The notes beneath the pieces are model-generated. The model had not been told where the DNA came from. It saw only the letters and a program-made list of their open reading frames with translations, and searched no databases. From the NCBI GenBank assembly GCA_964035575.1, contig OZ037862.1, forward strand, positions 868,001-932,000: a DNA stretch of 64,000 nt, written 5' to 3'. Position 1 is the stretch's first letter, and every line of letters starts with the position of its first letter. A program made the translations under genes and the position numbers. This stretch comes from Rhynchopus sp. YZ270_cl-10 (taxonomy: Eukaryota > Euglenozoa > Diplonemea > Diplonemida > Diplonemidae). Of the stretch, positions 11,820 to 23,413 are shown piece after piece.

Positions 11820-14401
11820 ATGTCCTTCGATGACGAGCCCATCATCGCACCCGACGCTGACGACAGCGAAGAGGAAAGCGACACCTTTGACAAGATCGCA
11901 CGCCGTCTCGACGACATGGACAAATCCATCACCAACATGAAGGGGCCTTCCGTCCCAAAGCTCAACCTCATGACCATGGCAGAACCTACCCACACGGACG
12001 ACGACCCCGCTCCTCCTGAGACCGCCTTTACCGACGAAACCTCGGAGCTTGCGCAGACTATCACCTCCGCACGCCTTCAGGAGGAGGTTCTGGCGTTGAA
12101 AAGCCAGCTGGCAGATTCACGCAAAGACATGGCAGCGCTGGTACCTGAAGCTCCTGGGGCGAGAACGCATATTCGGTTTAAGCAGTTAGAGGCGGAGTTG
12201 GATTTGATGCGTGGGAAGTTTCTTGCAGAGAGGACACGGCGAGAGACTATTGAAACCGAACTGAACAGTTTGCATTCTTCCTTCCGTGACCTTCGCAACA
12301 GTTCAGACGAAGCCGACGCCGACAATGCGGCGCGCGTCGCCTCTCTGGAGGAAGAGGTGTCGGAGCTGCAAAGCCACCTCCGTGCCTGCCGCGCTGCTGC
12401 CGTGTCTGCCGTCCTCCCTGTCAACCCACCACAACACCGCTCCGCCTCTCCAGACCGTGAATCCAAAGAGCGCTCCCCCAAGGAGGCTGCGAGACAGCCA
12501 CTCTCCTACGTACCGTCAAGGATTCCGTTGGGGAAGCGTCCGTTGGTTGTTTGCAGGCTTCGAAGAGAGGCAGTGCGGACAAGAGAGAAGGGGCCGTACA
12601 CGTTGATAGCGCGTGCAGCGGAGACGGCGGGGGAGGAGTTGTCGTTGAATGTGGAATTGGATTCGGGGCGGTCGATTTCGATGCATAGGTTTGACAATGT
12701 GCTGGATGTGGACTCAGGGTCGCAGGCGTTGGCGGATGCATTGACGCCGGTGTGTGCAGCAGCGTTGACGGGAGTGCCTTCGGCGATTCTGCAGTACAGC
12801 TCGCATTCGACAGCAGCGGTAGATCAAAAAGGCTCCGTCGTGCTCGCCCTCGCACAGCGCTTCTGGAACCTCCTCACCGAAGCCAGTGAGCGTGACGCAA
12901 CCCGTTGGTCCCTCTTCCTCTCCTGCATTGAGCTTCGTTCTGATATAGCTCGTGACCTTCTCAACACCGATAGGCAGTACACCCGTCTTCAAATAGAAGG
13001 TCGCGCAGGGTACATCCGGCACAGCATCGTCGCGACCCCGTCAGGCCCGGCGTCGCATGACTGTGCGCGGCCTTCGATCGATTCGTTGGCGTCGCTGAAA
13101 AAATTGCTTCACGTTGCTATAGGAAACAGAAGTGTGACAAATGAAGGTGAGCTGCGTGGGCATGTGTTCTATGTGCTAACCTGCCAGCGGCGTGGCAGTA
13201 ATGGGTCGGCTGTGAGGGGGAGTCTTGTCATGGCGGATATGGCGTGCGACTGTGAGTTTCCGGTGGAGGCGGCGAAGGGAGCAGGGGAGAGTCCATCTGC
13301 GGTGCACAATGCGCTTGACACAAGAGAGCGGGAGCGGAAGAGCACACGGAAGTCGCTTGCCGTTGTGTCGGACATCTTTTCGAACCTCGCGCAGCCACAG
13401 CGCTTTGCCTCTGTTTCGCCTAACGCAGAGCGGAGTGAGTTCCCTGTCGGGCAGAAGGTCGAGGTGACGGGATTGAAAGCCATGGACTTCTTGCATATGA
13501 ACGGAGAAGGTGGCACTGTCATTGGGAGGGGTGAGGGTGAGATCGCGGGGCGTGTCATTGTGCGGTTGGAAGGGGCGCAGAAACCGCTGCCGTTTCTCCC
13601 ACAGAACCTGATTGCGCTTGACGACCATGGCAGGCCTGTTAGCGCAAGCCCGCAGATGCGTGCTGTCTCCGACCCACGATGCATCACCCCACGCCGTCAT
13701 AGCTCCAACAGTAGACGTGCCAGCGCAAGCCCCGTGCAGGTCTATTCCCCAGCACCACGCCGTGCAGTCGCAAAGGGAAGCGGCAAGAACACACGCTTCT
13801 CAAAAGCAAAGGGCGCAGACGCAAAGAAGAGCGACACCACTGCACCGCATACGATGCCACTCAACCGCCCGGTCGTCAAGGTCATGCTCCAGGCTGCTCT
13901 TGGTATGTCCCCTTTTTATGGCAATTTGTCAATATTATAGCCAAGACTACATCTAAAAAGGGAGGCTATTTTCATTGAAATGGCTTATGATAACAGGAAA
14001 ATAGTGGTATAGAAGTTGGCCCTATTCTTTCTGGTGTTCTAGGGGAACACAAAACTTCGTGTACGGATGCATTAATTGGGCAACACAAACCACACACTAC
14101 AGAACGCGGTATGCTCGCTATGGTGGCGAACTTCCCTGTTGTCGGGCCGGAGCCGTCAGGGGTTGCCTTATTGGACCTGTGTACAAGGTATGCTGTTATT
14201 CCTCCCCCTTTGGTGTAGTTGAAAAAAACATTGATTTTGAACAGTTTCATCCCAAGAAAAACCCCCGAAAAATTGCAGAAAATGCAGCCCATTGTTCAAA
14301 ATGGTTAGATTTTGCAATAACCTTTCACAAAATCTGTCAATTTTTTTTTCTTTCTTCACAGAGTGCACAACTTCCCGCTCGGTGCTGGACCCATCGGCTA
14401 A
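11820..14401 (+). CDS. Kinesin-like protein with degenerate (P-loop-less) motor domain
   Basis: Three exons (11820-13902, 14043-14187, 14362-14401) have GTATG donors and matching phases, giving 755 residues. The frame upstream of 11820 has no ATG. Residues ~85-205 form a coiled coil. Residues ~237-505 follow a kinesin motor: KRPLVVCRLRRE (beta1), FDNVLDVDSGSQ (the 'FDxVF...sQ' motif), then AILQYSSHSTAAVDQ where kinesins have 'YGQTGSGKT', so Walker A is absent. A switch-I-like region (GELRGHVFYVLTCQ for 'NxxSSRSH') and switch-II-like GSLVMADMACDCE ('LVDLAGSE') are both degraded. A C-terminal segment VEVTGLKAMDF...NGEGGTVIG...PQNL resembles small beta-barrel 'NGxxGxV' repeats. The order (coil, then motor) fits kinesin-14. 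It probably binds microtubules without ATP hydrolysis; that is inference. Confidence 0.7.
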
Positions 14402-15021
14402 TCCTTCACCTCAGATGCACTGAAAGGAGGGATACAACACATCGGAAAATACAGGTCAACAAAACACAAGATGGGGTGAAAAATATTTTTTAGAGACAAA
14501 AAAGGCTTGTCTATTTTATCCTATTTTTGTTTGACGCTCCTGTAAAAAAAAAAGAAACGGTGCTGTTTTGGAAGTGGTCTTCCCTCCATGCAATGTGTTT
14601 GTCTCCCCACTGTCCACCAGCTGTTCTTTGTTGGAGGCCATTTTCTTCAAATATGTATCTTCCCCCATTCCCCCCTGCCCCATTTAGATGTGTATGTCTG
14701 TGCTCTTTATGCCATGCTTCGGGTCTACTGTGCAGCTCTGTTGTGTATGTCCGACCCAGAAAGCGCGCCGGGGGTGAGTTCCTTCTTCTGATATGTTTGT
14801 GTTTTGATAACGAATATAGAGTGGGGTAACGCTTGAGTATATAGCCCACTTTGTGTGTTTTTGTGTGTTCGTTGATGCTCATTCGTTCTTTTTTTCAAAG
14901 TTTTTCTTTCTGTTCTTTGAATAGAACGTATACAAAATTGAAGTTTCCTTTTTACGTTTGTTTGGTAAAATTATGGCAAATTATTCATCCCCCCTTTTCA
15001 AAAGCAGGTCATATTTTCATG

Positions 15022-15178
15022 GGTGCGTTTTTACCTTTATTATTTATTCCACCTGATTTTTACCCCGCGTATAGGCGCGTGAAGGCCTATACGGCCCTAT
15101 ACACGCCTATACACGCCTTTACGCGCCTGTACGCGGGGTAAAAATCAGGTGGATATTGCTCGGTAAAAAAAACGCACC
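15022..15178. repeat. 157-bp foldback element with nested arms
   Basis: The outer arms are GGTGCGTTTTTACC (15022-15035) and GGTAAAAAAAACGCACC (15162-15178). Inner arms of about 38 bases (15049-~15086 and ~15115-15152) are near-perfect complements, including CCACCTGATTTTTACCCCGC. The centre holds three to four imperfect copies of a CCTATACACG-like unit. There is no coding capacity. It is a MITE-like or foldback element. Confidence 0.75.
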
Positions 15179-15813
15179 TTTTCGTGAAAAATCAGGCCAT
15201 ATGATTTTCATTATACCAAGAGTTATTCCTCCTCCTCCTCCCCTTTCCCCAAACACCCCTCCTTCAAGGATGTCTTTCCTCTGAACCCATCTAACTTTGA
15301 CCATGAGTTTGGCGGTGTTTCAACACCGTCAAATACCGGCAAACTCAGCGCCAAAGTTTAATGGTGAATACGGCGAACCAGTTTATAATATTATTCTTTT
15401 AAGATGGGGTGTTGCACAACGTGAACCATCTTTTTCAACTTTTATTTTTTTTTATATTTTGGTGACTCTAAGCACGAAAGGCCAAGATCATGTTACGAAT
15501 TTCTTTCTTTTATGTCGCACATATTTTACGATTATGGTAAAACCCTCTTTTTTTTTGATAAATTGGAGTAGTGTAGTTGCCTCGGGTTGTGTTGCCACAG
15601 TTGTGCAATCTCTGTCCAATTTTTCTCTCGACAACCTTTGACAAAAAAAAGAAGTGTTTCTCTATGAATGAGAGCTGCGAAAAAGAGGGTGAAAAAAGGA
15701 TGTAACTATGGTACACCGTAAATGCCACATTCACACCCTCGTCCCGCGCGTTTGGGCCTCACTCAGAAGAGAAGCAACGTCTGTAGGTTTCTCGATAGCA
15801 AAGTTTTCTTTTA

Positions 15814-15844
15814 GGTGACTAAGCACAAGAGGCTTAGGTTCATC
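15814..15844 (+). repeat. Type I hairpin element
   Basis: The element has outer arm GGTGA, inner arm CTAAGC, loop ACAAGAG, inner arm GCTTAG, a two-base bulge GT and outer arm TCATC. A T/C-rich tail follows. It is intergenic, between the kinesin-like and TSNAXIP1-like genes, on the same strand as both. Confidence 0.8.
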
Positions 15845-16259
15845 GCTACAAAAACTTTTTCTTTTCCTCCCCCCTCCCAAAAAAAAAAGTCTGTAAATTC
15901 CTAGCCCCTTCTTTGGGTCACATTGAGTTCAGAACCCGGGGTGGTTTCGTGCAGAGTGCAAAGTACGTTGGTAGTTCTCGTTTGCTTTATGTATCGCGTG
16001 CCAGGTGAAGCCCTGATGGGGCCATTAGCATCTTTTTTCAATTGTTGTATATTTTTTTTAAGGGAAGTGTGGACAATACAAAACAATACTGCACCTTAAA
16101 GCAGTATTTATCAAAAAGCTCTCCCCCTCCAGAAAAACGTAGTGGAGCTCATCCTCGGGTGTCTACACAAATGCAACTAAGTTTTCAAAAAAAAACAAAA
16201 AAAACTACCGCGTAGTCAGCGTCACGCCTACCATGGTAGGTTACAGTGAAAAAAAAAAA

Positions 16260-16740
16260 AAAAAAAAAAAAAAACATTCCCTGCTGAGCCCCCACGTCCT
16301 GGGCTGGACGTTAAATTGCATCCGGGGGCCCTTTTGTGGCACTCCTCCTGAAACTCTATGAAGGTCTGACCTGAGGGTAAAAGGTGCTGGGTATGCTACC
16401 CTGGGTGCTGAAGGCAGGCACACAACATGTGTGGAGGGACCTGCAGAGCCCTAGCCAGTGAAGCCAAGGAGGCCCCCCTAGGAAACTAGGGAACGGATTG
16501 GAAGAGACCTCGCCGGTAGCCGGGAACCCTCCCTGGGCTAGTACAATGATGAAACTTCAATCTAAAGTCCACACCCATGTGGCGGCCGCTTTGGCATGCG
16601 TCTGTAAGGACAGCCTTGACTGATACTTTCTGTATTAGCACACGATTGCCTCCCTGAAGGCTACGTAGCTACCTGAGTACAAAAACAAAAACAAAAACAA
16701 AAACAAAAAGTGAAACGTAGTTTAGAATAGAGCAGCAATA
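16260..16740 (+). mobile_element. Possible 3' fragment of a non-LTR retroelement (LINE/SINE)
   Basis: About 420 bases of noticeably GC-richer sequence are preceded by a 24-base A run and end in four tandem CAAAAA units (16680-16708). An A/C-rich tandem tail on a compositionally foreign block is typical of a 5'-truncated LINE or its SINE partner. I find no reverse transcriptase or other coding capacity, and no clear target-site duplication. A structured non-coding RNA gene is an alternative. Confidence 0.35.
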
Positions 16741-16948
16741 CCGTCCCTCTCCTCACCCATCATGTTTTCATTTTATTTGCTGCATTATCTCTCCCCCCCC
16801 TTCCACCCCACAACCCCACAACCCCAGAACAAAATACACATACTTTTACACGATTCGAATGTAAGCGAACATAAAACAATCCCCAATCTCTCCGATTATT
16901 TCCAAAACAAATAAAATTCCTCTTTCTCCTTTTGCTTCCAATCTTAAG

Positions 16949-19356
16949 ATGGATGGTGTGATTGACGTTCCGTCCTCCCGTTTGTATACAGGAGTTCAAC
17001 GAGCCTCTGCCACTGCTGCATTGACATACCGCCCGCTTCTGCACAAAACACGGAAGCAGCAGCTATTTCACGCACCATCCCCTCCACACCCGGCTCGCCT
17101 GCAGGACAACATTAAGAAGTACGATGCGTGGCCCTCCCGTGCACAGGGTGTGATGGGCTCCGTACCACAGCTGCTTATCGATATGGAGACCATGCTTGAC
17201 TCCGAGCTCTCCCTTCTGGGCGGGCTCACCCCCTCTGATGACGCACCTCAGGCGGGCATCACACAGCTTTGGAAACGCATTCCTCAGGTGGTTAGTGTAC
17301 CTGAGGTTCGGATTTTCCTTGCGGCACTTAAAATGTACGCAGGAGCATCTCGGGTGTACAGCAGTGTGTTAGGCGCAGTGCATCATCGGGTAGACCGGTT
17401 GGTTGACAGTTATGAACAGCTTTCTTTGGTTGCGGAGGATACTGAGACACGTACACAGGAGATTAAATCGCAGGCTTCGTATGAGCTGCGTTCTGTGCAG
17501 GAGGATTCTCTGAGGGATGTGACCGCTTTATCAGCGCAGGTCAAAGCATTGACAGCAGCGTTGGATGCAAAACAGGCAGAATGCGAGGAGATCCGCAACT
17601 CCACTAGCGACGCAAAGAAGATAGAACAGATCTACACCAACAAATGGATTGAGGAGAGGGAAAAGGTCTTGGTCATGGTGAACCAAATCCGCGATGCCGA
17701 GGAGCAGCACCAAGAGACCATGCTGCAGTATGAAAAGCTCAAGCGTGATACCGTGGGCGTGCAGGAATTGATGCTGCTCTATCAGAAAACGGCAGACGAG
17801 CTGCAGCAAATGAAAAGCGACTTCGCGGACGTTGTCCCCGCGAAGCACTGCGCGGTTCTCGAACGCATTCTCAAAGACAAAAACGAGAAATCACTTCAAA
17901 TGAAAATGACATTCGCATCGCTTCGCCGCAAAATGGAGCATCTTGAGACTACAAACGAAGCGCTCCAGGCGACCATCATCTCTCTCGAGGAAGACTGCCG
18001 ACGTCTCCGCGAAGGAAAAGGCCGTGACACACCACGCCCCGACTGGGAGAACATTCTGCAACGCCACGACACCGGAATCACATACGAAGAGCAATCCAGC
18101 CAAGAAATCGCCGAAGCCGTCTGCGAATCATACAGCAAAGAGAAGGGCAATGCACTCCAGGCAGAAAAAGAGATTGTCAAATGGAAGGAACGGCTTGCAT
18201 TCTTGGGCGAAGATGAGAGCAAAGGCGAGGAAGAGGAAGAAGAAGCGCCAGACTACTTCGTTGGATTAGGCACCGGAAAGGACGTTCCAAAGTATTTACG
18301 ATGGTTTGGGCAGGTACAAAATAGAGACCTTCCTAAACGTGAAGCAGAACATTTTATCAATGACTTTTGGGGGTCACGACGAAAGGAGATCGACAAATAT
18401 GAGAAGCAACTCGCAGACGAACGCAAAAAGAAGAAAGAACCTACAGCACGACTTGAGACTATAGAAGACTTTATGCACACATATCTAAAGGCGAAATACG
18501 GCATGCAAGCTCGCATAGTAGACAAAGGATACAACATACGCAACGCTTGCAAAAAATACATCCACGACGCAGACTGCGAACTCTTTCTTCTTATTATAGA
18601 AGGACATATTCCCGAGGTAGTCTATTATGAACAAATGAAAATGCTCGAAAGACTGCAACGGAAGCTAGAGGAATTGGAGCTTCCAGGTCCAACCGGGAAA
18701 CGGACAGGGCGGGTAAAGAAATCGAAAATTAACCCAATGTTGGATAAATTCTTTCCAACGAAAAGCGACAAATTTCTAGTCAAATTGAAGTACATTTTGA
18801 CGCAGTTTGCGGGCGATGATATTGCTGTAGGCACTCTATTCAGTGAAGACCGCGAAGGCAACCAGGGTCCGTTCCTCGAGGCTGTACGCGACCAAATGGT
18901 CAAAGAAAGCCTCGAATACTACCAACAAGTCAGCAACGCTATCTTCCTCAAGGCTGTCGACTCCGAGACTGCAGACGACGAAGGCAGTACAGTCACCTAC
19001 GCAGGCATAAAGGAGGCAATTCTGGAAGTGGACCCACAAAAGCCAGCAAAAGAAATTGAACGAATTGTTTGGACAGGTCTCAGTGTCGCTGAAGGGACTG
19101 CTTTGGAAGCGGATATGGTATGGAAAAAAAATACTCTCTTTTTATTGGGGTGGGGAGCGCGATAGAACTACTCTTTTTTCAGCTTAGTGGAGCTTCTGGG
19201 GGTGTCACAACATTGTTTCTGTCTCAAATGGGGTGAAAGAAAAATGGAAATCAATTGAACAAACAAACAATATTACAGGTGATACAGTTGCAGCCGTTTC
19301 TGGCGAACATGAAGCAAGGTTTTATGTTCAGGCACACCAAGGCCGCGAATTCTTGA
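16949..19356 (+). CDS. TSNAXIP1: TSNAXIP1-like ciliary coiled-coil protein
   Basis: Two exons (16949-19117 and 19279-19356; donor GTATGG, acceptor TTACAG, phase 0) give 748 residues, close to the ~710 of human TSNAXIP1. Residues ~75-160 fit the TSNAXIP1 N-terminal helical domain (LLIDMETMLDSELSLL... then a region on Y-A-G-A-S). Residues ~160-350 are coiled coil. Residues ~445-560 carry the family's VPKYLRWFGQVQNRDLPKRE signature and the FMHTYLKAKYGMQARI... YNIRNACKKY block. An acidic run, EEEEEE, lies near residue 430. Family members are linked to cilia/flagella and male germ cells in animals, so this gene implies that the organism has a flagellum. Retaining the intron gives a different short C-terminus ending at 19165. 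Confidence 0.75.
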
Positions 19357-19767
19357 AGGAGGACGTTCTTGTTGGTGTTGTGGGGGGTTGGTGGGTTGGT
19401 GGGGGTTGTGTCTTTCTACACACAACAAAGTCCTTTTTTTTTGATATACAGTTATGCGTATGTGTTACCATTTGCGCAACCTTAGGTAGGGAGCTCTAGC
19501 CTAGCCTCTCCTCTTCCCCCCCTTCAACAGTCGCTCCCCAGAGTTTCGCCCACCAGTTTTTGTACTACCGCCGGTACTACTGTCTATCTCGTCATTTTGT
19601 CATTTTGCCTGCCAATTTTTGCATTTGGCCGGTAAGTGTGAACTGCAATTTTTTGGTTGTTCGTTGAAACCCATCATTCGAACTCCCCATATCTGGGTAC
19701 CCTGGGTATACTTCCTCGACACCACATCACACACGCAGGGCACTCCCCACATAACTCAAAAGCGGAA
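19357..19767. other. Intergenic, nothing distinctive
   Basis: This 411-base interval is G/T-rich and then C/T-rich. The stretch CACACACGCAG lies about 30 bases before the next ATG. I see no gene. Confidence 0.5.
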
Positions 19768-21480
19768 ATGAAAACCCAGTTTGTGTGTGCGCTGCTTCTT
19801 GCAGTGGCTCAGCCTGTGACAGGTGACGTGTGGATGAACGGCTTGTTCCAGAGCCACATGGTGCTGCAGCAGGTCGATGCGAAGTTTGGTATACCTGCAC
19901 CTTACCTGTACGGAACCGCAAACCTCGGGGATTACGTGACTGTGACCGGGAGCTCTGGGTTCCCTGGTCCGTTCCAGTTGACGCCTGCATCGACGAACGG
20001 GTCGACCACCATCGGGAACTGGTCTGTGGCGATCCCGACGCCTGCAGTGAATGGTCCGTACACAATCACAGTGTCCGCGTACAAGGCAAAAGGCGGGCCG
20101 CTGCTGAACAGCATTGTGATGGAGGATGTGCACTTCGGTGATGTGTTTGTGTGCAGCGGGCAGTCGAACATGGTGCTGACTGTGGGAAAGACAGACAACG
20201 GTGCAGAGGAGCAGAAGCTGGCAGACTCCTTGCCGAACATCCGCATCTTCGACACTGCACACTCAGAGTTCGACTACCCTGTCATGAACATCAGCTCGGG
20301 TGGTGCGATTAACGGTGCCGACGCAGGACCCGTGAACTGGACCGTTGCTGGGAACGCCACAATCGGACGGTTCTCGTCTGTGTGCTGGACTGCAGGAAGG
20401 ATGCTGGCACAGTGGCTGGCCGAGGAGCGTGACGCGACCCCCTACATCGGGCTGATCCAGTCGACCATTGGGGGGACAAGTGTGCACTTCTGGGCACCTG
20501 GGGGTGTTGGTGCGGAGTGCAACAAAACCGGTGGGCTGCCTGCAACAGGGGAGGCGTCGCAGCACGTAGCGGGGTGGCTGTGGAACGGGATGGTGAACCC
20601 GATTGCAAACGGTGGGAAGGGGCTTTCCATCCGTGGTGCTGCCTACTACCAGGGGGAGGCCGACAGCGGGGAGAACGACCAGTACACCCGCAGTGCCTAC
20701 GCGTGCGAGCTGACGGGGCTGATGAACAGTTGGCGTGCCGCTTGGGCGAGGGCAAGCGCCCCCTTCCCGTTCATCATTGTGCAGCTCCCTGGTGGTGGAG
20801 GTGTGTCGACGGGGGAGAAGGGATGGGGAGCGGTGCAGGCTGCACAGGCAGATGCAGTGAGGGATGTGACGAACGCAGGTCTGGTGATGTGCCCTGACCA
20901 GGGGTACGGCGGACTGCACTTCCCACACAAGATCGAGATCTCAACACGTCTGTACAACGAGTGGCGGAGCAAGGCGTACGGCGACAGCACAGCGAAGGTG
21001 GACAACCCGTCACCTGTGTCTGCAAAGCGTGTGTCTGACACGGAGTTCAGTGTGAAGCTTGCGAACGCAGACGGGCTTGTTCTCCGTGAGTCCTACATGT
21101 GCAACATGACGCACACAGCTGTGCAGTACGGGAACGGGAGCCAGATCAACGCCACATGCTGTGACCACAACCTTGTGAACGAGGTGCTCGTGCACCTTGA
21201 GGGCTACGCCACAGTCGACCATCAGGGTCACTGGGTGAACCAGTCGTGGGCGGACTACGGCCCTGTCCCCACCGCAGCCATCATTGACGCCTCGCGCTCA
21301 CAGCTGAACGTGACGGCCCTTGTGCCTGGGCCTGGGATGATGTTCGGCAGGAACAAGATTATGTCTGTTGTGAACGCGACTGTGCAGTACATCGATGTTG
21401 TTGCCGGCACAGGGTGCCAGGTCGCGAACGGGGACGGCCTGGTCATGGGCCGCTTTGGCGAGATGAACGTTACTGTGTAG
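19768..21480 (+). CDS. SIAE: Secreted sialate O-acetylesterase-like enzyme (SGNH fold)
   Basis: An intronless 570-residue protein begins MKTQFVCALLLAVAQPVTG, a clear signal peptide. It has the sialate O-acetylesterase hallmarks: GDVWMNGLFQSHMVLQQ at the N-terminus, GDVFVCSGQSNM with the nucleophile Ser at ~133, RGAAYYQGEADSG, and DQGYGGLHFPHK carrying the likely catalytic His at ~384-387. Numerous N-glycosylation sequons (NGS, NGT, NVT, NMT) fit secretion. The enzyme would remove O-acetyl groups from sialic acids or from acetylated plant/microbial polysaccharides (axe-type activity). Third-position GC is high, as in the LPMO and tubulin genes of this window, suggesting strong expression. The true substrate is unknown. 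Confidence 0.85.
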   Translation: MKTQFVCALLLAVAQPVTGDVWMNGLFQSHMVLQQVDAKFGIPAPYLYGTANLGDYVTVTGSSGFPGPFQLTPASTNGSTTIGNWSVAIPTPAVNGPYTITVSAYKAKGGPLLNSIVMEDVHFGDVFVCSGQSNMVLTVGKTDNGAEEQKLADSLPNIRIFDTAHSEFDYPVMNISSGGAINGADAGPVNWTVAGNATIGRFSSVCWTAGRMLAQWLAEERDATPYIGLIQSTIGGTSVHFWAPGGVGAECNKTGGLPATGEASQHVAGWLWNGMVNPIANGGKGLSIRGAAYYQGEADSGENDQYTRSAYACELTGLMNSWRAAWARASAPFPFIIVQLPGGGGVSTGEKGWGAVQAAQADAVRDVTNAGLVMCPDQGYGGLHFPHKIEISTRLYNEWRSKAYGDSTAKVDNPSPVSAKRVSDTEFSVKLANADGLVLRESYMCNMTHTAVQYGNGSQINATCCDHNLVNEVLVHLEGYATVDHQGHWVNQSWADYGPVPTAAIIDASRSQLNVTALVPGPGMMFGRNKIMSVVNATVQYIDVVAGTGCQVANGDGLVMGRFGEMNVTV

Positions 21481-22130
21481 GTTGCAAGCTAAACTACTTC
21501 ACGTGGTGGTGGCACTTTGTACATACATCCTGCACCCTACACCGCAAGACAACCAAATGCGAACACTCGATCTCCCTTCCACCCTGCTATTGTTTGATAG
21601 TCTGAGCTTTGTATTAGGTGACTAAGGACAAGAGGCTTAGGTTCATTATTAACTTTTCTTTGTTTTTCTCTGCGATATTTGCTCTCGTTGTTCACAGGTG
21701 AATGTTTTGTGTAAGCACGACCGAGCTGCGTTTCAAATGCTCTTTGTGCCGAAAGACATCACAGCCTGTGAACAATATCATCGCGTTTTTTTTGCTTGCA
21801 TTCTTTTGTCTTTTTCTGTGTGCAACATTGTGTTCTCGTTTGCGCCTTTTGTTTCCGTGTTGCCTCTTGCAGGCAACCTCTCCCACCGTTATTTTTGTTC
21901 GATTAATTGGTGTTCATGAAACCCACCATACAAACTCCCCATACACCCCATATACTCCATCTTGTCATGCACACCAAAAATGAATCGATTTTCCCCCCCT
22001 TCTTTTCCCCTTCTCCTTTCACAAAAAAATCACCACCCACTTCAGAGCACCCCTTTCCTCTCTCCCCCTCTTTTTACAATCTCATCATTTTTTTTGTGAC
22101 GTTTTTTTTCGCACAAGACATTATCATATA
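21481..22130. other. Intergenic with hairpin element
   Basis: No gene is supported. A type I hairpin lies at 21617-21647, followed ~75 bases later (21696-21740) by a degenerate type II-like sequence (AGGTGAATG ... CACGACCGAG ... TTTCAAATG). The last 150 bases before the ATG are C/T-rich. Confidence 0.5.
21617..21647 (+). repeat. Type I hairpin element
   Basis: The inner stem CTAAGG/GCTTAG (five pairs) encloses the loop ACAAGAG, with outer TGA/TCA and a T/C-rich tail (AACTTTTCTTTG). It lies between the SIAE-like and AdoMetDC genes, on the gene strand. Confidence 0.75.
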
Positions 22131-23413
22131 ATGGCAGACACGGGGTGCGCTGGATTTGAGGGTCCTGAGAAGAAGTTTGAAATTGACTTCAGAAGGAAGG
22201 TTGGATCCGAAGAGGGTCTATTCGAAGTGAGCGACGAGACATGGCAGAAGCTTTTGGACAAGGCCGCGTGCACCATCATCGGGAAAAAGCAGTCGAAGGA
22301 ATGCAAGATGTACGTTCTCTCTGAGAGCTCTCTATTCGTCTACCGGCGGCGTCTTATCATTAAGACCTGCGGAATCACAACTTTGATGGAATTTGCTTCC
22401 CCTCTCCTTCAGTTGGTCTCCGACGAACGCAACGAATGGAACAAAGACCTTTCAGCACCTCTCGCCCTCGAAGTGGAGTACGCCTCCTTCAGCCGAAAGA
22501 ACTTCATTTACCCCGAGAGACAGCCGGACTGCCACTCTTCATTCCAATCAGAGATTGCCATTCTGGAGGGCCTCTTCCCAGGTGGTAGCGGATACGTCCT
22601 GGGGCCACTCAACAAAGAACACTGGAACTTCTTTGTTGCAGACTACACAAAGGAAGAGGATGCGCAAGGCAACCCTGCAGACCAGACCCTTGAGGTCATC
22701 ATGACAGGGCTCTGCCCAAAGAAGATGCAACAGTTCTTCAACGAAAAAGGTGACAAAGACGCTGAGGTTGTGACCGTAGAGTCCGGTATTGACGGCATCA
22801 TCCCCGGATCCCTTATTGACGCAAAGCTCTTCGAGCCCTGCGGATACAGCATGAACGGCCTTACCGACAGCGGGCACTACTGGACCATTCACATCACCCC
22901 AGAGGACCACTGCAGCTTTGTGAGCTTTGAAACGAACCTCTCGCAGTATGTACAACTTTTGCCGCTACATTGTCGTTTTTGTTACATTGTTTGCGGAATT
23001 AAGTGAAGACAAATAATGCAAAAAGTGTTTCAGAAAGTATATTTTTTAGGTTGGCTAAGCAAGAGAGGCTTAGGTTCATCTTATAAATCTTTTTTGATAA
23101 TTCGACAACGGGATGTCAGTATAGATGGTCAGTATGTCTGGGTTTTAATCAATCTCACCAAACCCCTTGCAGAGAGGACTACACTGCAATGATCGACCGT
23201 GTGATTGCAGTGTTCGGGCCCACAAAGTGCTTCGTTACGTTCTTCGCTGACAACCACTCCGTCGCCGGCACCCCTGTGAGCACAGAAAAGGCTGCCCCAT
23301 CCTTCGAGAGCTCCCTGCCAAAGTCACTGGAGGGTTTCAAGGTCCACCACAAGACAACATACGAGTTCGCGGAACCTTACCAACTGACTCTCCTCGACTA
23401 CGAAAGAGTGTGA
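22131..23413 (+). CDS. AMD1: S-adenosylmethionine decarboxylase proenzyme
   Basis: Two exons (22131-22945 and 23173-23413; GTATGT donor, TTGCAG acceptor, phase 2) give 351 residues, slightly longer than human AMD1 (334). The proenzyme cleavage site YVLSESSLFV is present; Ser ~66 becomes the pyruvoyl cofactor. The conserved N-terminal FEGPEKKFEI (human FEGTEKLLEV) and KTCGITT with the catalytic Cys are also seen. Splicing restores SFETNLSQ-EDYTAMI, which matches the conserved junction in the family. The enzyme makes decarboxylated AdoMet for spermidine synthesis in the cytosol. The intron carries a type I hairpin. Confidence 0.95.
23049..23080 (+). repeat. Type I hairpin element inside the AdoMetDC intron
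   Basis: The inner stem CTAAGC/GCTTAG is perfect and encloses the loop AAGAGAG. Outer pairing can extend through AGGTTGG and TCATCTT with one or two mismatches or wobbles. It lies ~100 bases inside the intron 22946-23172, so it is removed with the intron. Confidence 0.85.

Larger units (their letters stand above)
14402..16948. other. Intergenic region with foldback, hairpin and possible retroelement remnant
   Basis: No gene is supported. The region contains the foldback at 15022-15178, a type I hairpin at 15814-15844 and a GC-rich block at 16260-16740 that looks like a LINE/SINE piece. A perfect 14-base palindrome, CCTACCATGGTAGG, lies near 16228-16241. The remainder is AT-rich. Confidence 0.55.
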
